DNA from: Clostridium sp. CAG:1024
GTDB lineage: Bacteria > Bacillota > Clostridia > Christensenellales > CAG-138
DNA: 11,473 bases
Direction of reading: 5' to 3'
Assembly: GCA_000432015.1 (NCBI GenBank)
Contig: HF985452.1
Location: forward strand, 291-11,763
Under the pieces are notes generated by a model. It searched no databases, had not been told where the DNA came from, and saw only the letters and a list, made by a program, of their open reading frames with translations. This document shows positions 6,013 through 11,473 of the stretch, piece by piece (positions within the stretch are counted from its first letter, which is position 1; each line of letters opens with the position of its first letter). The position numbers and the translations under genes were made by a program.

Positions 6013-6836
6013 CGCTCATCGCCACCCCCATCGGGAATCTGTCGGACATCACCTACCGCGCGGTCGAAACGCTCCGGGCGGCGGATGTTGTGTACTGCGA
6101 GGACACCCGGCGCACCTTGCAGCTGCTCAACCACCTGGACATCAAAAAGACGCTCGTTTCCTGCCATGAGCACAACGAACGCGAACGCGCGGAGGAGGTC
6201 GTCTCCCATCTGCGCGCAGGACGTTCTGTCGCCTATGTTTCGGACGCCGGCATGCCGGGCATTTCCGACCCGGGCGCAGCGCTCGTTTCCGCCTGCATCG
6301 CGGCGGGTCTGCCCTACACGGTGTTGCCCGGTGCATCTGCCGTGCTGACTGCCGCCGTGCTGTCGGGGCTGCCCTGTCGTACTTTTTCGTTTTACGGTTT
6401 TCTGCCGCGGGATTCCAAGGGGCGCAGGGCCTATCTGGAACGGATCGCCGCCTGCGGCCAGCTCGCCATTCTTTATGAAAGCCCGCACCGCGTCGGCGCG
6501 ACATTTGCGGCGCTGCGTGACGCGCTCGGCGACCGCCCCGCGGCGCTGCTGCGCGAACTGACGAAGAAGTTTGAATCCGTGGAACGCGGCACGCTGTCCG
6601 AGCTTGCTGCGCGGTTCTCCGACACGGAGCCGAAGGGCGAATGCGTGATCTGCGTGCTTGCCGCGCAGGAGGAGCATGCCCCGGTCGAAACGGATGCGCT
6701 CGACGCGCTGCTTTTGCGCGCGCTCGAGGACGGATTTTCTGTCAAGGACGCCGCCGCGCTTGCCGTTGAACGGCTCGGCGTAAAGAAAAAGGACGCCTAC
6801 GCCCGTGCGCTTGATCTGCGCGAAGAAGAAGCGTGA
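6006..6836 (+). CDS. rsmI: 16S rRNA (cytidine(1402)-2'-O)-methyltransferase RsmI
   Basis: RsmI methylates the 2'-O of C1402 in the decoding centre of 16S rRNA using S-adenosylmethionine. The 276-aa product is close to the usual length for the family and shows its signatures: ATPIGNLSDIT near the N-terminus, YCEDTRRTLQLLNH, the SAM-site segment VSDAGMPGISDPG, LPGASAVLTA and FYGFLPR. The ATG at 6006 is preceded by GGAG at 5993-5996 (9 nt) and lies inside the last codons of the helicase-loader gene. The open frame extends much further upstream inside that gene, but the family start matches 6006. Grouping with primosome genes suggests shared expression of replication and ribosome-maturation functions. 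Confidence 0.94.
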   Translation: MLTLIATPIGNLSDITYRAVETLRAADVVYCEDTRRTLQLLNHLDIKKTLVSCHEHNERERAEEVVSHLRAGRSVAYVSDAGMPGISDPGAALVSACIAAGLPYTVLPGASAVLTAAVLSGLPCRTFSFYGFLPRDSKGRRAYLERIAACGQLAILYESPHRVGATFAALRDALGDRPAALLRELTKKFESVERGTLSELAARFSDTEPKGECVICVLAAQEEHAPVETDALDALLLRALEDGFSVKDAAALAVERLGVKKKDAYARALDLREEEA

Positions 6837-6881
6837 CCGATCCGCACACGCCGGGAGCGGACCGGCCGATGGAAGGTGCAT

Positions 6882-7898
6882 ATGCGGAAGAAGCTGTTTC
6901 CGATCCTCTCTGCGCTTGCCGCAGCGATCCTGTATGCGGTCGGCATCCCTTTGTCCAAAGTTTTGCTCAGAACAACGGAGCCGGTGTATCTTGCCGGCTT
7001 TTTGTATCTCGGCGCGGGCCTCGGAATGCTGCCGCTTTCCCGCGTTACCCGCAGGGAGCGCGCGGCGCGTCTTGATCGGAGCGATCTGCCGTATACGCTC
7101 GGCATGATCGTGCTCGACATTGCCGCGCCCATTCTTCTGCTGCTGGGACTTCGCAGCACGCCCGCCGCCGCAGTCTCGCTTATCGGAAATTTTGAGATTG
7201 TCGCGACCGCGCTCATTGCGCTGCTGCTGTTTCACGAACGTATTTCACCGCTCATGTGGCTTTCCGTTCTGTGCCTGACCGCCGCGTGTCTGCTGCTGTC
7301 GCTCGGCGGCACGGAACGATTGTCCTTTTCGCCAGCGTCACTGCTCGTGCTCGCGGCCTGCGCCTGTTGGGGGCTCGAAAACAACTGTACGAGAAAGCTC
7401 TCCGGCAAGGACGCTTATGAGATCGTCATTCTGAAGGGCATTTTTTCCGGCCTCGGCTCCTGCGCAACGGCATTCGCGCTCGGGGAACGCTTTCCGGCTG
7501 CCGGCGCGATCGGCGCGGCGCTCCTTCTCGGCTTTTTCTCTTACGGCCTCAGCATATTCTTCTATGTACGGGCGCAGCGCGATCTCGGCGCGGCTCGCAC
7601 GAGCGCATATTATTCGGTGAATCCGTTTCTCGGCGCGCTGCTCTCCTTCCTGCTGCTGAAAGAGGCGCTGCCGCATCTCTATATTCCCGCGCTCCTCGTC
7701 ATGGCGATCGGCGCGGCGCTCGCAACACTCGACGCGCTTCGTCTCCGCCACGCACACACCCATACGCACACCGTCGTACACACGCACGACGGTTCGACGC
7801 ACACGCATACCTTCGAGCATTCGCATCCGCACACGCACTTTCTGAACGAGGAAGCGCACGCGCATCCGCACAGCAGCAGGGCGCATCGCGCGGATTGA
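6882..7898 (+). CDS. EamA/DMT-family transporter with histidine-rich C-terminal tail
   Basis: The 338-aa protein has about ten hydrophobic segments arranged as two EamA repeats, the pattern of drug/metabolite transporter family permeases. Useful markers are the first helix region (LSALAAAILYAVGIPLSKVL), NFEIVATALIALLLFHERIS at the end of the first repeat and LGAARTSAYYSVNPFLGALL in the second. The substrate cannot be predicted. The last 49 residues hold 16 histidines in HTHTH-type runs, which would bind Zn2+, Ni2+ or similar ions; the tail follows the last helix and is probably cytoplasmic. The ATG at 6882 has GGAAGG (6871-6876) 5 nt upstream; a GTG at 6876 would overlap that site. A 45-bp gap follows rsmI, so it may be the last gene of the same operon. 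A hairpin follows its stop codon directly. Confidence 0.85.
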   Translation: MRKKLFPILSALAAAILYAVGIPLSKVLLRTTEPVYLAGFLYLGAGLGMLPLSRVTRRERAARLDRSDLPYTLGMIVLDIAAPILLLLGLRSTPAAAVSLIGNFEIVATALIALLLFHERISPLMWLSVLCLTAACLLLSLGGTERLSFSPASLLVLAACACWGLENNCTRKLSGKDAYEIVILKGIFSGLGSCATAFALGERFPAAGAIGAALLLGFFSYGLSIFFYVRAQRDLGAARTSAYYSVNPFLGALLSFLLLKEALPHLYIPALLVMAIGAALATLDALRLRHAHTHTHTVVHTHDGSTHTHTFEHSHPHTHFLNEEAHAHPHSSRAHRAD

Positions 7899-7915
7899 GC
7901 GCTCTACGGAGCGTT
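7898..7915 (+). terminator. Hairpin at the end of the DMT transporter gene
   Basis: From the last base of the stop codon, a 7-bp stem (CGCTC/GAGCG plus a G-U and an A-U pair) closes a TACG loop. In RNA this is C(UACG)G, a member of the very stable UNCG tetraloop class. The T run afterwards is short (TTT, then CC), so termination may be partial; it may instead protect the mRNA end. Confidence 0.4.
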
Positions 7916-7977
7916 TCCTGCAAAGCCGCGCCCTGCCGGCTGCAATGACAGTCGGAGAAACGCTTGGAGGGATACGA

Positions 7978-8178
7978 ATGGATTAGATCAAAACGGGGGC
8001 GCTCATCCGCACGCTCCGAACAGGGCTCGGCTTCACCCAGCGCACGCTTGCGGAAAAGCTCTGCGTCAGCGATAAGGCGGTGTCGAAATGGGAACGCGGC
8101 TGCGGCGCGCCCGATGGAGCACGGACATCCTATCTCGTTTCCGGCGGGCGATACGCTGCCGCTCAAGAGACTGCATAA
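7978..8178 (+). pseudogene. XRE-family helix-turn-helix regulator, inactivated and truncated
   Basis: GGAGGG (7966-7971) and a well-placed ATG at 7978 begin a frame reading M-D-stop-IKTGALIRTLR, continuing GFTQRTLAEKLCVSDKAVSKWERG. This is the classic N-terminal DNA-binding domain of XRE/Cro-C1 regulators. The third codon is TAG (7984-7986) where relatives usually carry CAG (Gln) or another sense codon. After about residue 49 (GCGAPD) the typical continuation (VSLLPxLS...) is missing, and the frame runs through unrelated-looking sequence to TAA at 8176-8178, at the edge of the repeat. The ribosome binding site and HTH are well preserved, so inactivation seems recent. No good alternative start lies just after the amber codon. 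Confidence 0.75.
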
Positions 8179-8410
8179 AAAGAAAAGAAGGGGAAACGTT
8201 GCTTTCATTGAAGAAATGAAACGAAAGACAACGGCGGGGCAGCCTTCGGAGAAAAGACGTTCCGCCGCATGTCGGGCGTATTATATGAAAAACGGACGGT
8301 TCACATGGGAACCGTCCGTTTTGTGCAATGCGTTTGTGATACCCGCAGAAGCGGGGAAGAGCAGCTGTCCCGAAAATGATTTTCTTTTGCTTCTTTTTTT
8401 AAAGAAGGGA
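8177..8410. repeat. Dispersed structured repeat, copy B
   Basis: This copy has the same block order as copy A: a left hairpin TTTCATT/AATGAAA (8203-8221), GAAACGAAAGAC (8218-8229), the central hairpin (8289-8322), CTGTCCCGAAAATGAT (8365-8380), and a right hairpin CTTCTTT/AAAGAAG with a TTTT loop (8390-8407). It begins with AAAAAGAAAAGAAGGGG, a sequence also found at the right end of copy A, so it may follow the remnant of another unit. It joins the pseudogene on its left and copy C on its right. Confidence 0.75.
8289..8322. terminator. Central hairpin of repeat copy B, possible bidirectional terminator
   Basis: AAAACGGACGGTTC pairs perfectly with GAACCGTCCGTTTT (14 bp) around a 6-nt loop (ACATGG). 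Compared with copy A, one C-G pair has become T-A and an A/C mismatch is an A-T pair, so the stem is kept although both arms differ. Confidence 0.6.
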
Positions 8411-8525
8411 GGACGATTTCCTTTCTTGCAGAAAAGAAACAAAAGACGCAGCGGGGCGTGAGGATGGCGCAGACGGCCTTTCTCGCGTATCCGCTGATGG
8501 AACGAAAAAACGGACGGTTCGCATA
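8411..8525. repeat. Dispersed structured repeat, copy C (5' half only)
   Basis: This starts directly after copy B with a left hairpin TTTCTT/AAGAAA (8422-8439) and GAAACAAAAGAC (8436-8447). It continues to the first arm of the central hairpin (AAAACGGACGGTTC, ending 8520) and stops in its loop. The second arm and the right end are missing; the 3' end of the aminopeptidase gene begins 17 bp later. The distance to copy B is 217-218 bp at several landmarks, so B and C form a tandem pair. Confidence 0.7.
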
Positions 8526-8541
8526 GGAGGCAAATGCCTGC

Positions 8542-9657
8542 TTATTTCAGGTTCTCGGGGTTCAGGCAGTCCAGCTCCGGCAGAACGAAGCGGCCGTCCT
8601 TGCGGATGAGCACGTCGTCAAAGTAGATCTCGCCGCCGCCGTACTCCGGGGTCTGGATGAGCACGAGATCCCAATGCTGGCTCGACTTGTTGCCGTTGTC
8701 GCACTCGTCGTAGCAGGAGCCGGGCGTGAAGTGGAAGCTGCCCGCAATCTTCTCGTCAAACAGCGTATCCTTCATCGGCCAGGTGACGTAGGGGTTCACG
8801 CCGATAGCGAACTCGCCGACGTAGCGCGCACCCTCGTCAATGTTGAGCTGGTCGTTGATGCGCTTGGTATCGTTCGCGGTCGCGTTTACGATCTTGCCGT
8901 CCTTGAACTCAAAGCGGATGTCCGTATAGGTGAAGCCGCCTTCCAACGAGGGCGTGTTGTAGGAGATCACGCCGTTGACGCTCTTGCGCACGGGCGCGGT
9001 GTAGACCTCGCCGTCCGGGATGTTGCAGGTGCCTGCGCACTTGATGGCGGGCAGACCCTTGATCGAGAAGGAAAGATCCGTGCCGGGGCCGACGATATGC
9101 ACGCGGTCGGTCTTTTCCATGAGCGACTTGAGGCTGTCCATGGCACGATCCATTTTGCCGTAGTCCAGGCAGCACACATTGAAATAGTAATCCTCGAACG
9201 CCTCGGTGCTCATGTTCGCCATTTGCGCCATGGACGGGGACGGATAGCGAAGAATGACCCACTTCGTTTTCGGCACGCGGATGCTGCCGTGGACGGGCGT
9301 CCAGTAATAGCTCATATATGCGTTCATGTTCTCCGCGGGGACGTCGGACATTTCGGAAGCGTTGCTGCCGCCGCGCACGCCGATGTACGCCTGCATCTTC
9401 GACATGAGCGCGCCGTCGATCTCGGCGCGGAGCTTGAGCTGCGCCTCGTTGCAGTGCAGCAGCAGCTCACGATCCATGGCTTTGTCGCTCATCCAAAGAA
9501 AGGGGTTGCCGCCGACGCTGTACACCTCTTTGATGAGTGCGCGGGTCAGATCCTCGTTGCCGCCGATGGACTCGATGAGGATGTTTTCCCCTTTTTGCAG
9601 ATTGCAGGAGTAGTTCACAAGATTGTGCGCCAATTTCTGGATTCTCGGATCAAACAT
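8542..9657 (-). CDS. M29-family (thermophilic-type) aminopeptidase
   Basis: This 371-aa cytosolic metallopeptidase of the M29 family (AmpS/AmpT/PepS type) removes N-terminal amino acids from peptides using two metal ions. All six expected active-site positions can be placed: E217 in NIPDGEVYT, E282 in VGEFAIGVNP, H309 in GSFHFTPGS, Y316 seven residues later, and H328 and D330 in SSQHWD. The spacing H309 to H328 is shorter than in the Thermus enzyme, pointing to a distinct clostridial subgroup with the motif CYDECDNGNKSS. The ATG at 9657 is preferred over an upstream in-frame ATG at 9684 because GGAGGT (9666-9671) lies 8 nt before it. It is preceded by its own promoter and is separated from the MFS gene by 122 bp. 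Its 3' end abuts the truncated repeat copy C. Confidence 0.9.
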   Translation of the reverse strand: MFDPRIQKLAHNLVNYSCNLQKGENILIESIGGNEDLTRALIKEVYSVGGNPFLWMSDKAMDRELLLHCNEAQLKLRAEIDGALMSKMQAYIGVRGGSNASEMSDVPAENMNAYMSYYWTPVHGSIRVPKTKWVILRYPSPSMAQMANMSTEAFEDYYFNVCCLDYGKMDRAMDSLKSLMEKTDRVHIVGPGTDLSFSIKGLPAIKCAGTCNIPDGEVYTAPVRKSVNGVISYNTPSLEGGFTYTDIRFEFKDGKIVNATANDTKRINDQLNIDEGARYVGEFAIGVNPYVTWPMKDTLFDEKIAGSFHFTPGSCYDECDNGNKSSQHWDLVLIQTPEYGGGEIYFDDVLIRKDGRFVLPELDCLNPENLK

Positions 9658-9696
9658 GATTTGGTACCTCCAATTACAATACAATCAACATGGTAT

Positions 9697-9705
9697 ATTA
9701 TCCCA
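9697..9705 (-). promoter_or_regulatory. Extended -10 promoter of the aminopeptidase gene
   Basis: On the - strand TGGGATAAT forms an extended -10 (TG-n-GATAAT, 5 of 6 matches). The -35 region is AT-rich but has no good match. Transcription would start near 9690, giving a leader of about 33 nt that contains GGAGGT. Confidence 0.45.
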
Positions 9706-9779
9706 CGTTTTCTCTGAAAAATCTACCGTGCGTGCGGTGCGAATTGCAAATTTTCAGCAAAAATCGCCGCTGCACGGAT

Positions 9780-11045
9780 TCAAATGTCCACGTTGTAGAT
9801 GCGCTTGACCTCTTCGCTGCGCGGCAGCAGGATCAGGAGCACGCCCAGGATGTTCAGCACCATCGCGCCTGCGACGAGCCCGCGCATGGGCAGGACACCG
9901 CCAAGAACGCCTGCGATGAGCTGCCCCAGGATGCTGCCGAGAATGTTGAGCATCTGAAACACACCGTTGAAGCGTCCGCGCATTTCTTCCTGAACGTAGT
10001 TCTGCGTGCTGGAGATGCGGATGTTGTAGCTCGTCACGCCGAATACGCCGGTGAGAAAGTTCAGCACGAGCATACCGGCAAACGGCAGAAACAGATAGCT
10101 GCCGTCGAACACGCAGATGCTGATATATACAAACACCGCGATAAGGTACTTCTTTGCAGGCGGATAGCGGAAGCGATATTGCAGCACCCCGCCGATGATA
10201 CGCCCGGCGGTGGCTACGCTCATGACGACGGAGTACATTTCGACGCCCTGCGTGCCGAGCGTTTTGAAATACGGCAGCGTGACCGTGGAGCAGACGCTGC
10301 TGCACAGCATGGTCAGGAAAAAATACACCGTGATCGTCCCGAGCCCGCGTTCTTTTTTCAGGTAAGAAAGCCCGTCCGAGAGATCGGAACGGAAGCGCCG
10401 GAAGCTGAAATGCTCTTGCGCATGCGATGCGGTGTGCGTTTCGGCCGCGCGGATCTGCGTTTCAAAGATCGCGGCGATGAGAAAGCTCAGCGCGTTGAAC
10501 AGAAACAGTGGGGCAAGGCCGATAGTTTTGTAACAAACGCCCGCGATCGGCACCATGATCGTGCTGGCGAGCGGATAGATGAGGCTGGAGACCGAGTACG
10601 CGCGCTGATAGTTTCCGCGGCTGATGAGCGTCGGATAAAAGCTGTCGTAGGCCACGGTGTACACGCTGTCGATGCCGCCGATGAACATGGCCACCAGCAA
10701 AAAGACCGTATAGTTAAAATATCCGCGGCTCAACAGGAAATACAGCCCGAGAAAGATCGCGCTCGAAAGAAAATCCAGCGAATAGATGACCCGCTTTCTC
10801 GAAAAACGGTCGAGGTACGGCCCCGCGAGGAGCGGAAGTACGATGCGCGGCAGGCTGTAGCACACCATAAACAGCGCGTACAGGAATACAGAGCTCGTGT
10901 AATCGAGCACGAGAAGGCCGATGGCAAAGCCGGAGACGGCGCTGCCGAACATGGATACCACCGTGCCGAGCGTGATGATCGTAAAATCGCGTGTCCAGAG
11001 CGGCGGCACGGATTGCTGTTGTGTCTGTTCTAAACAATGTTTCAT
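9780..11045 (-). CDS. Major facilitator superfamily (MFS) transporter
   Basis: The 421-aa protein has about twelve hydrophobic segments. Between the second and third helices it carries AGPYLDRFSRKRVIYSLD, the MFS motif-A loop (G...DR.sRrr), and a charged central loop (about residues 190-215). The second half has EEMRGRFNGVFQMLNILGSILG, typical of multidrug or siderophore exporters of the MFS_3/DHA3 type. Export of a drug-like or small metabolite substrate is plausible, but the substrate is unknown. The ATG at 11045 (MKHCLEQ) gives a normal short N-terminus; upstream sequence in the same frame is open but overlaps the promoter. A strong promoter lies so close that the transcript would begin at or next to the ATG, and no ribosome binding site is present. 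The gene is divergent from tldD. Confidence 0.86.
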   Translation of the reverse strand: MKHCLEQTQQQSVPPLWTRDFTIITLGTVVSMFGSAVSGFAIGLLVLDYTSSVFLYALFMVCYSLPRIVLPLLAGPYLDRFSRKRVIYSLDFLSSAIFLGLYFLLSRGYFNYTVFLLVAMFIGGIDSVYTVAYDSFYPTLISRGNYQRAYSVSSLIYPLASTIMVPIAGVCYKTIGLAPLFLFNALSFLIAAIFETQIRAAETHTASHAQEHFSFRRFRSDLSDGLSYLKKERGLGTITVYFFLTMLCSSVCSTVTLPYFKTLGTQGVEMYSVVMSVATAGRIIGGVLQYRFRYPPAKKYLIAVFVYISICVFDGSYLFLPFAGMLVLNFLTGVFGVTSYNIRISSTQNYVQEEMRGRFNGVFQMLNILGSILGQLIAGVLGGVLPMRGLVAGAMVLNILGVLLILLPRSEEVKRIYNVDI

Positions 11046-11052
11046 GCGGGAT

Positions 11053-11081
11053 AGTATACTGGTTTCGATCGGCGCTGACAA
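11053..11081 (-). promoter_or_regulatory. Strong sigma-A-type promoter of the MFS gene, leaderless
   Basis: On the - strand TTGTCA (11076-11081, 5 of 6) and TATACT (11053-11058, 5 of 6) are separated by exactly 17 bp. Only 7 nt lie between the -10 and the ATG at 11045, so transcription should begin at or within a base or two of the start codon. Confidence 0.7.
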
Positions 11082-11112
11082 GGTACGGCAGGGGAAAAAG
11101 CGGCAAAGTGAC

Positions 11113-11142
11113 TGTACAAATCCATAGGAAGAATGGTATACT
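11113..11142 (+). promoter_or_regulatory. Promoter of tldD
   Basis: TGTACA (11113-11118, 4 of 6) and TATACT (11137-11142) have an 18-bp spacer, and TG at 11134-11135 makes the -10 an extended one. Transcription would start near 11149, leaving a leader of about 62 nt. Confidence 0.6.
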
Positions 11143-11155
11143 GAATCGTAACGGC

Positions 11156-11188
11156 CGGCGTTTTTTCGGAAACACGCCGTCGTTTTTT
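11156..11188 (+). terminator. Terminator-like hairpin in the tldD leader
   Basis: CGGCGT (11156-11161) pairs with ACGCCG (11174-11179) around a 12-nt loop, and six T residues follow at 11183-11188. An overlapping alternative pairing, ACGGC (11151-11155) with GCCGT (11176-11180), competes with the first stem. Its place between promoter and ribosome binding site suggests attenuation, but the stem is short and there is a 3-nt gap before the T run. Confidence 0.45.
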
Positions 11189-11210
11189 GAGATACAGGAG
11201 GAGACCCGTC

Positions 11211-11473
11211 TTGATCGAACCGAGAATCGCAAATGCGGTCTTGCAGGAAGCGCTGAAGCACGGCGCGGATTTTTCCGAACTGTTTTTGGAGGATACCGAG
11301 AGCAATACCGTCGTAATGGTGGACGGAAAGGTGGAGAACGCGGGCTATACCCGCCTTCGCGGCGCGGGCGCGCGCGTTCTGAAGGGAACGCGGAGCGCCT
11401 ATGCGTATACGGCGGACACCAGCCCGGAAAGCCTCATGGCGACGGCGCGCGCCGCAGCGGCCGCTCTGCCCGG
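11211..11473 (+). CDS. tldD: TldD/PmbA-family metalloprotease, N-terminal part (cut by window end)
   Basis: The first 87 codons are present. The sequence (ANAVLQEALKHGADFSELF, then TVVMVDGKVENAGYTRLRG, then ARVLKGTRSAYAYTADTS) matches the N-terminal domain of TldD, the zinc-metalloprotease partner of PmbA/TldE. That pair cleaves unfolded peptides and matures some peptide antibiotics. The YAYT segment and GxGxRVL-type strand favour TldD over TldE/PmbA, which lacks the catalytic HExxxH; that motif would lie beyond the window. The TTG start at 11211 is supported by AGGAGG at 11196-11201, 9 nt upstream. A pmbA-like partner often follows directly but is outside the view. Confidence 0.85.
   Translation, partial: MIEPRIANAVLQEALKHGADFSELFLEDTESNTVVMVDGKVENAGYTRLRGAGARVLKGTRSAYAYTADTSPESLMATARAAAAALP

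Noticed and set aside
7984..7986. Reading the TAG in the XRE gene as a sense codon (for example pyrrolysine)
   Set aside because: No other in-frame TAG reading is needed in this window, the rest of the gene is also missing, and no stop-codon recoding signal is seen. A simple nonsense mutation is enough.
7964..8461. 165-codon open frame through the pseudogene and repeat B
   Set aside because: It runs in a different frame from the recognisable XRE sequence, crosses the repeat and shows no domain.
8177..8525. CRISPR array or riboswitch in the tandem repeat region
   Set aside because: The unit is about 218 bp with no short repeats and spacers, and no known aptamer is recognised; the dispersed-element explanation covers it.
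8526..8541. Short palindrome AGGCAAATGCCT after the aminopeptidase stop codon
   Set aside because: The stem is 4-5 bp with a minimal loop and no adjacent T run; the nearest T run on that strand lies about 18 bp further on. Not a convincing terminator.
9720..9779. Possible terminator after the MFS gene (- strand ACCG/CGGT before a T5 run)
   Set aside because: The stem is only 4 bp and overlaps the upstream promoter region of the aminopeptidase gene; too weak to annotate.
9690..11033. 447-codon open frame on the + strand opposite the MFS gene
   Set aside because: It is a charged, Arg/Asp/His/Glu-rich translation typical of the complement of a membrane protein gene; the - strand has the proper transmembrane pattern and MFS motifs.

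Overview
The window is a gene-dense, GC-rich chromosomal stretch that looks like a Clostridia-type Firmicute, perhaps an Oscillospirales- or Christensenellales-like gut anaerobe. Supporting signs are a stage II sporulation protein (SpoIID), a DnaD/DnaI-type primosome pair, a NusG-domain-II plus Gx-transporter pair, an M29 aminopeptidase, AGGAGG ribosome binding sites and mixed ATG/GTG/TTG starts. The taxonomic placement is inference from gene families and composition.

Layout, left to right (+ strand unless stated). The 3' end of a gene whose C-terminus resembles a heavy-metal-associated (HMA) domain (1-79) is followed by an ADP-ribosylglycohydrolase family gene (121-951). A structured intergenic repeat (copy A, about 939-1171) follows, then a promoter and a NusG-II-domain protein (1224-1577) overlapping a Gx-type transporter (1561-2091). 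spoIID lies on the - strand (2018-3064) and overlaps the transporter tail to tail. Divergent from spoIID is a sigma-region-2-like protein with a C-terminal membrane segment (3182-3853). Next come a DnaD-like primosome protein (3886-5085), a DnaC/DnaI-like helicase loader (5092-6012) and rsmI (6006-6836), tightly packed as one probable operon. An EamA/DMT transporter with a His-rich tail (6882-7898) ends that block. From 7899 to 8541 there is no intact gene. That stretch holds a terminator-like hairpin, an XRE regulator pseudogene with an early amber codon, and copies B and C of the repeat in tandem (period about 218 bp). An M29 aminopeptidase (8542-9657) and an MFS transporter (9780-11045) follow on the - strand, and the window ends inside tldD (11211 onward).

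Most genes are housekeeping or widespread accessory genes. The coherent module is replication initiation (DnaD-like plus DnaC/DnaI-like) coupled translationally to the rRNA methyltransferase RsmI. No defence system, prophage, CRISPR array or biosynthetic cluster is visible.

The most interesting features are: (1) a roughly 220-bp dispersed element with terminal inverted repeats and hairpins at both ends and centre, whose copies differ by compensatory changes; (2) two genes whose best promoter leaves little or no 5' leader (MFS, NusG-II); (3) a membrane-tethered sigma-like protein without region 4; (4) three apparent DnaD-type repeats in one protein; and (5) a terminator-like hairpin in the tldD leader.
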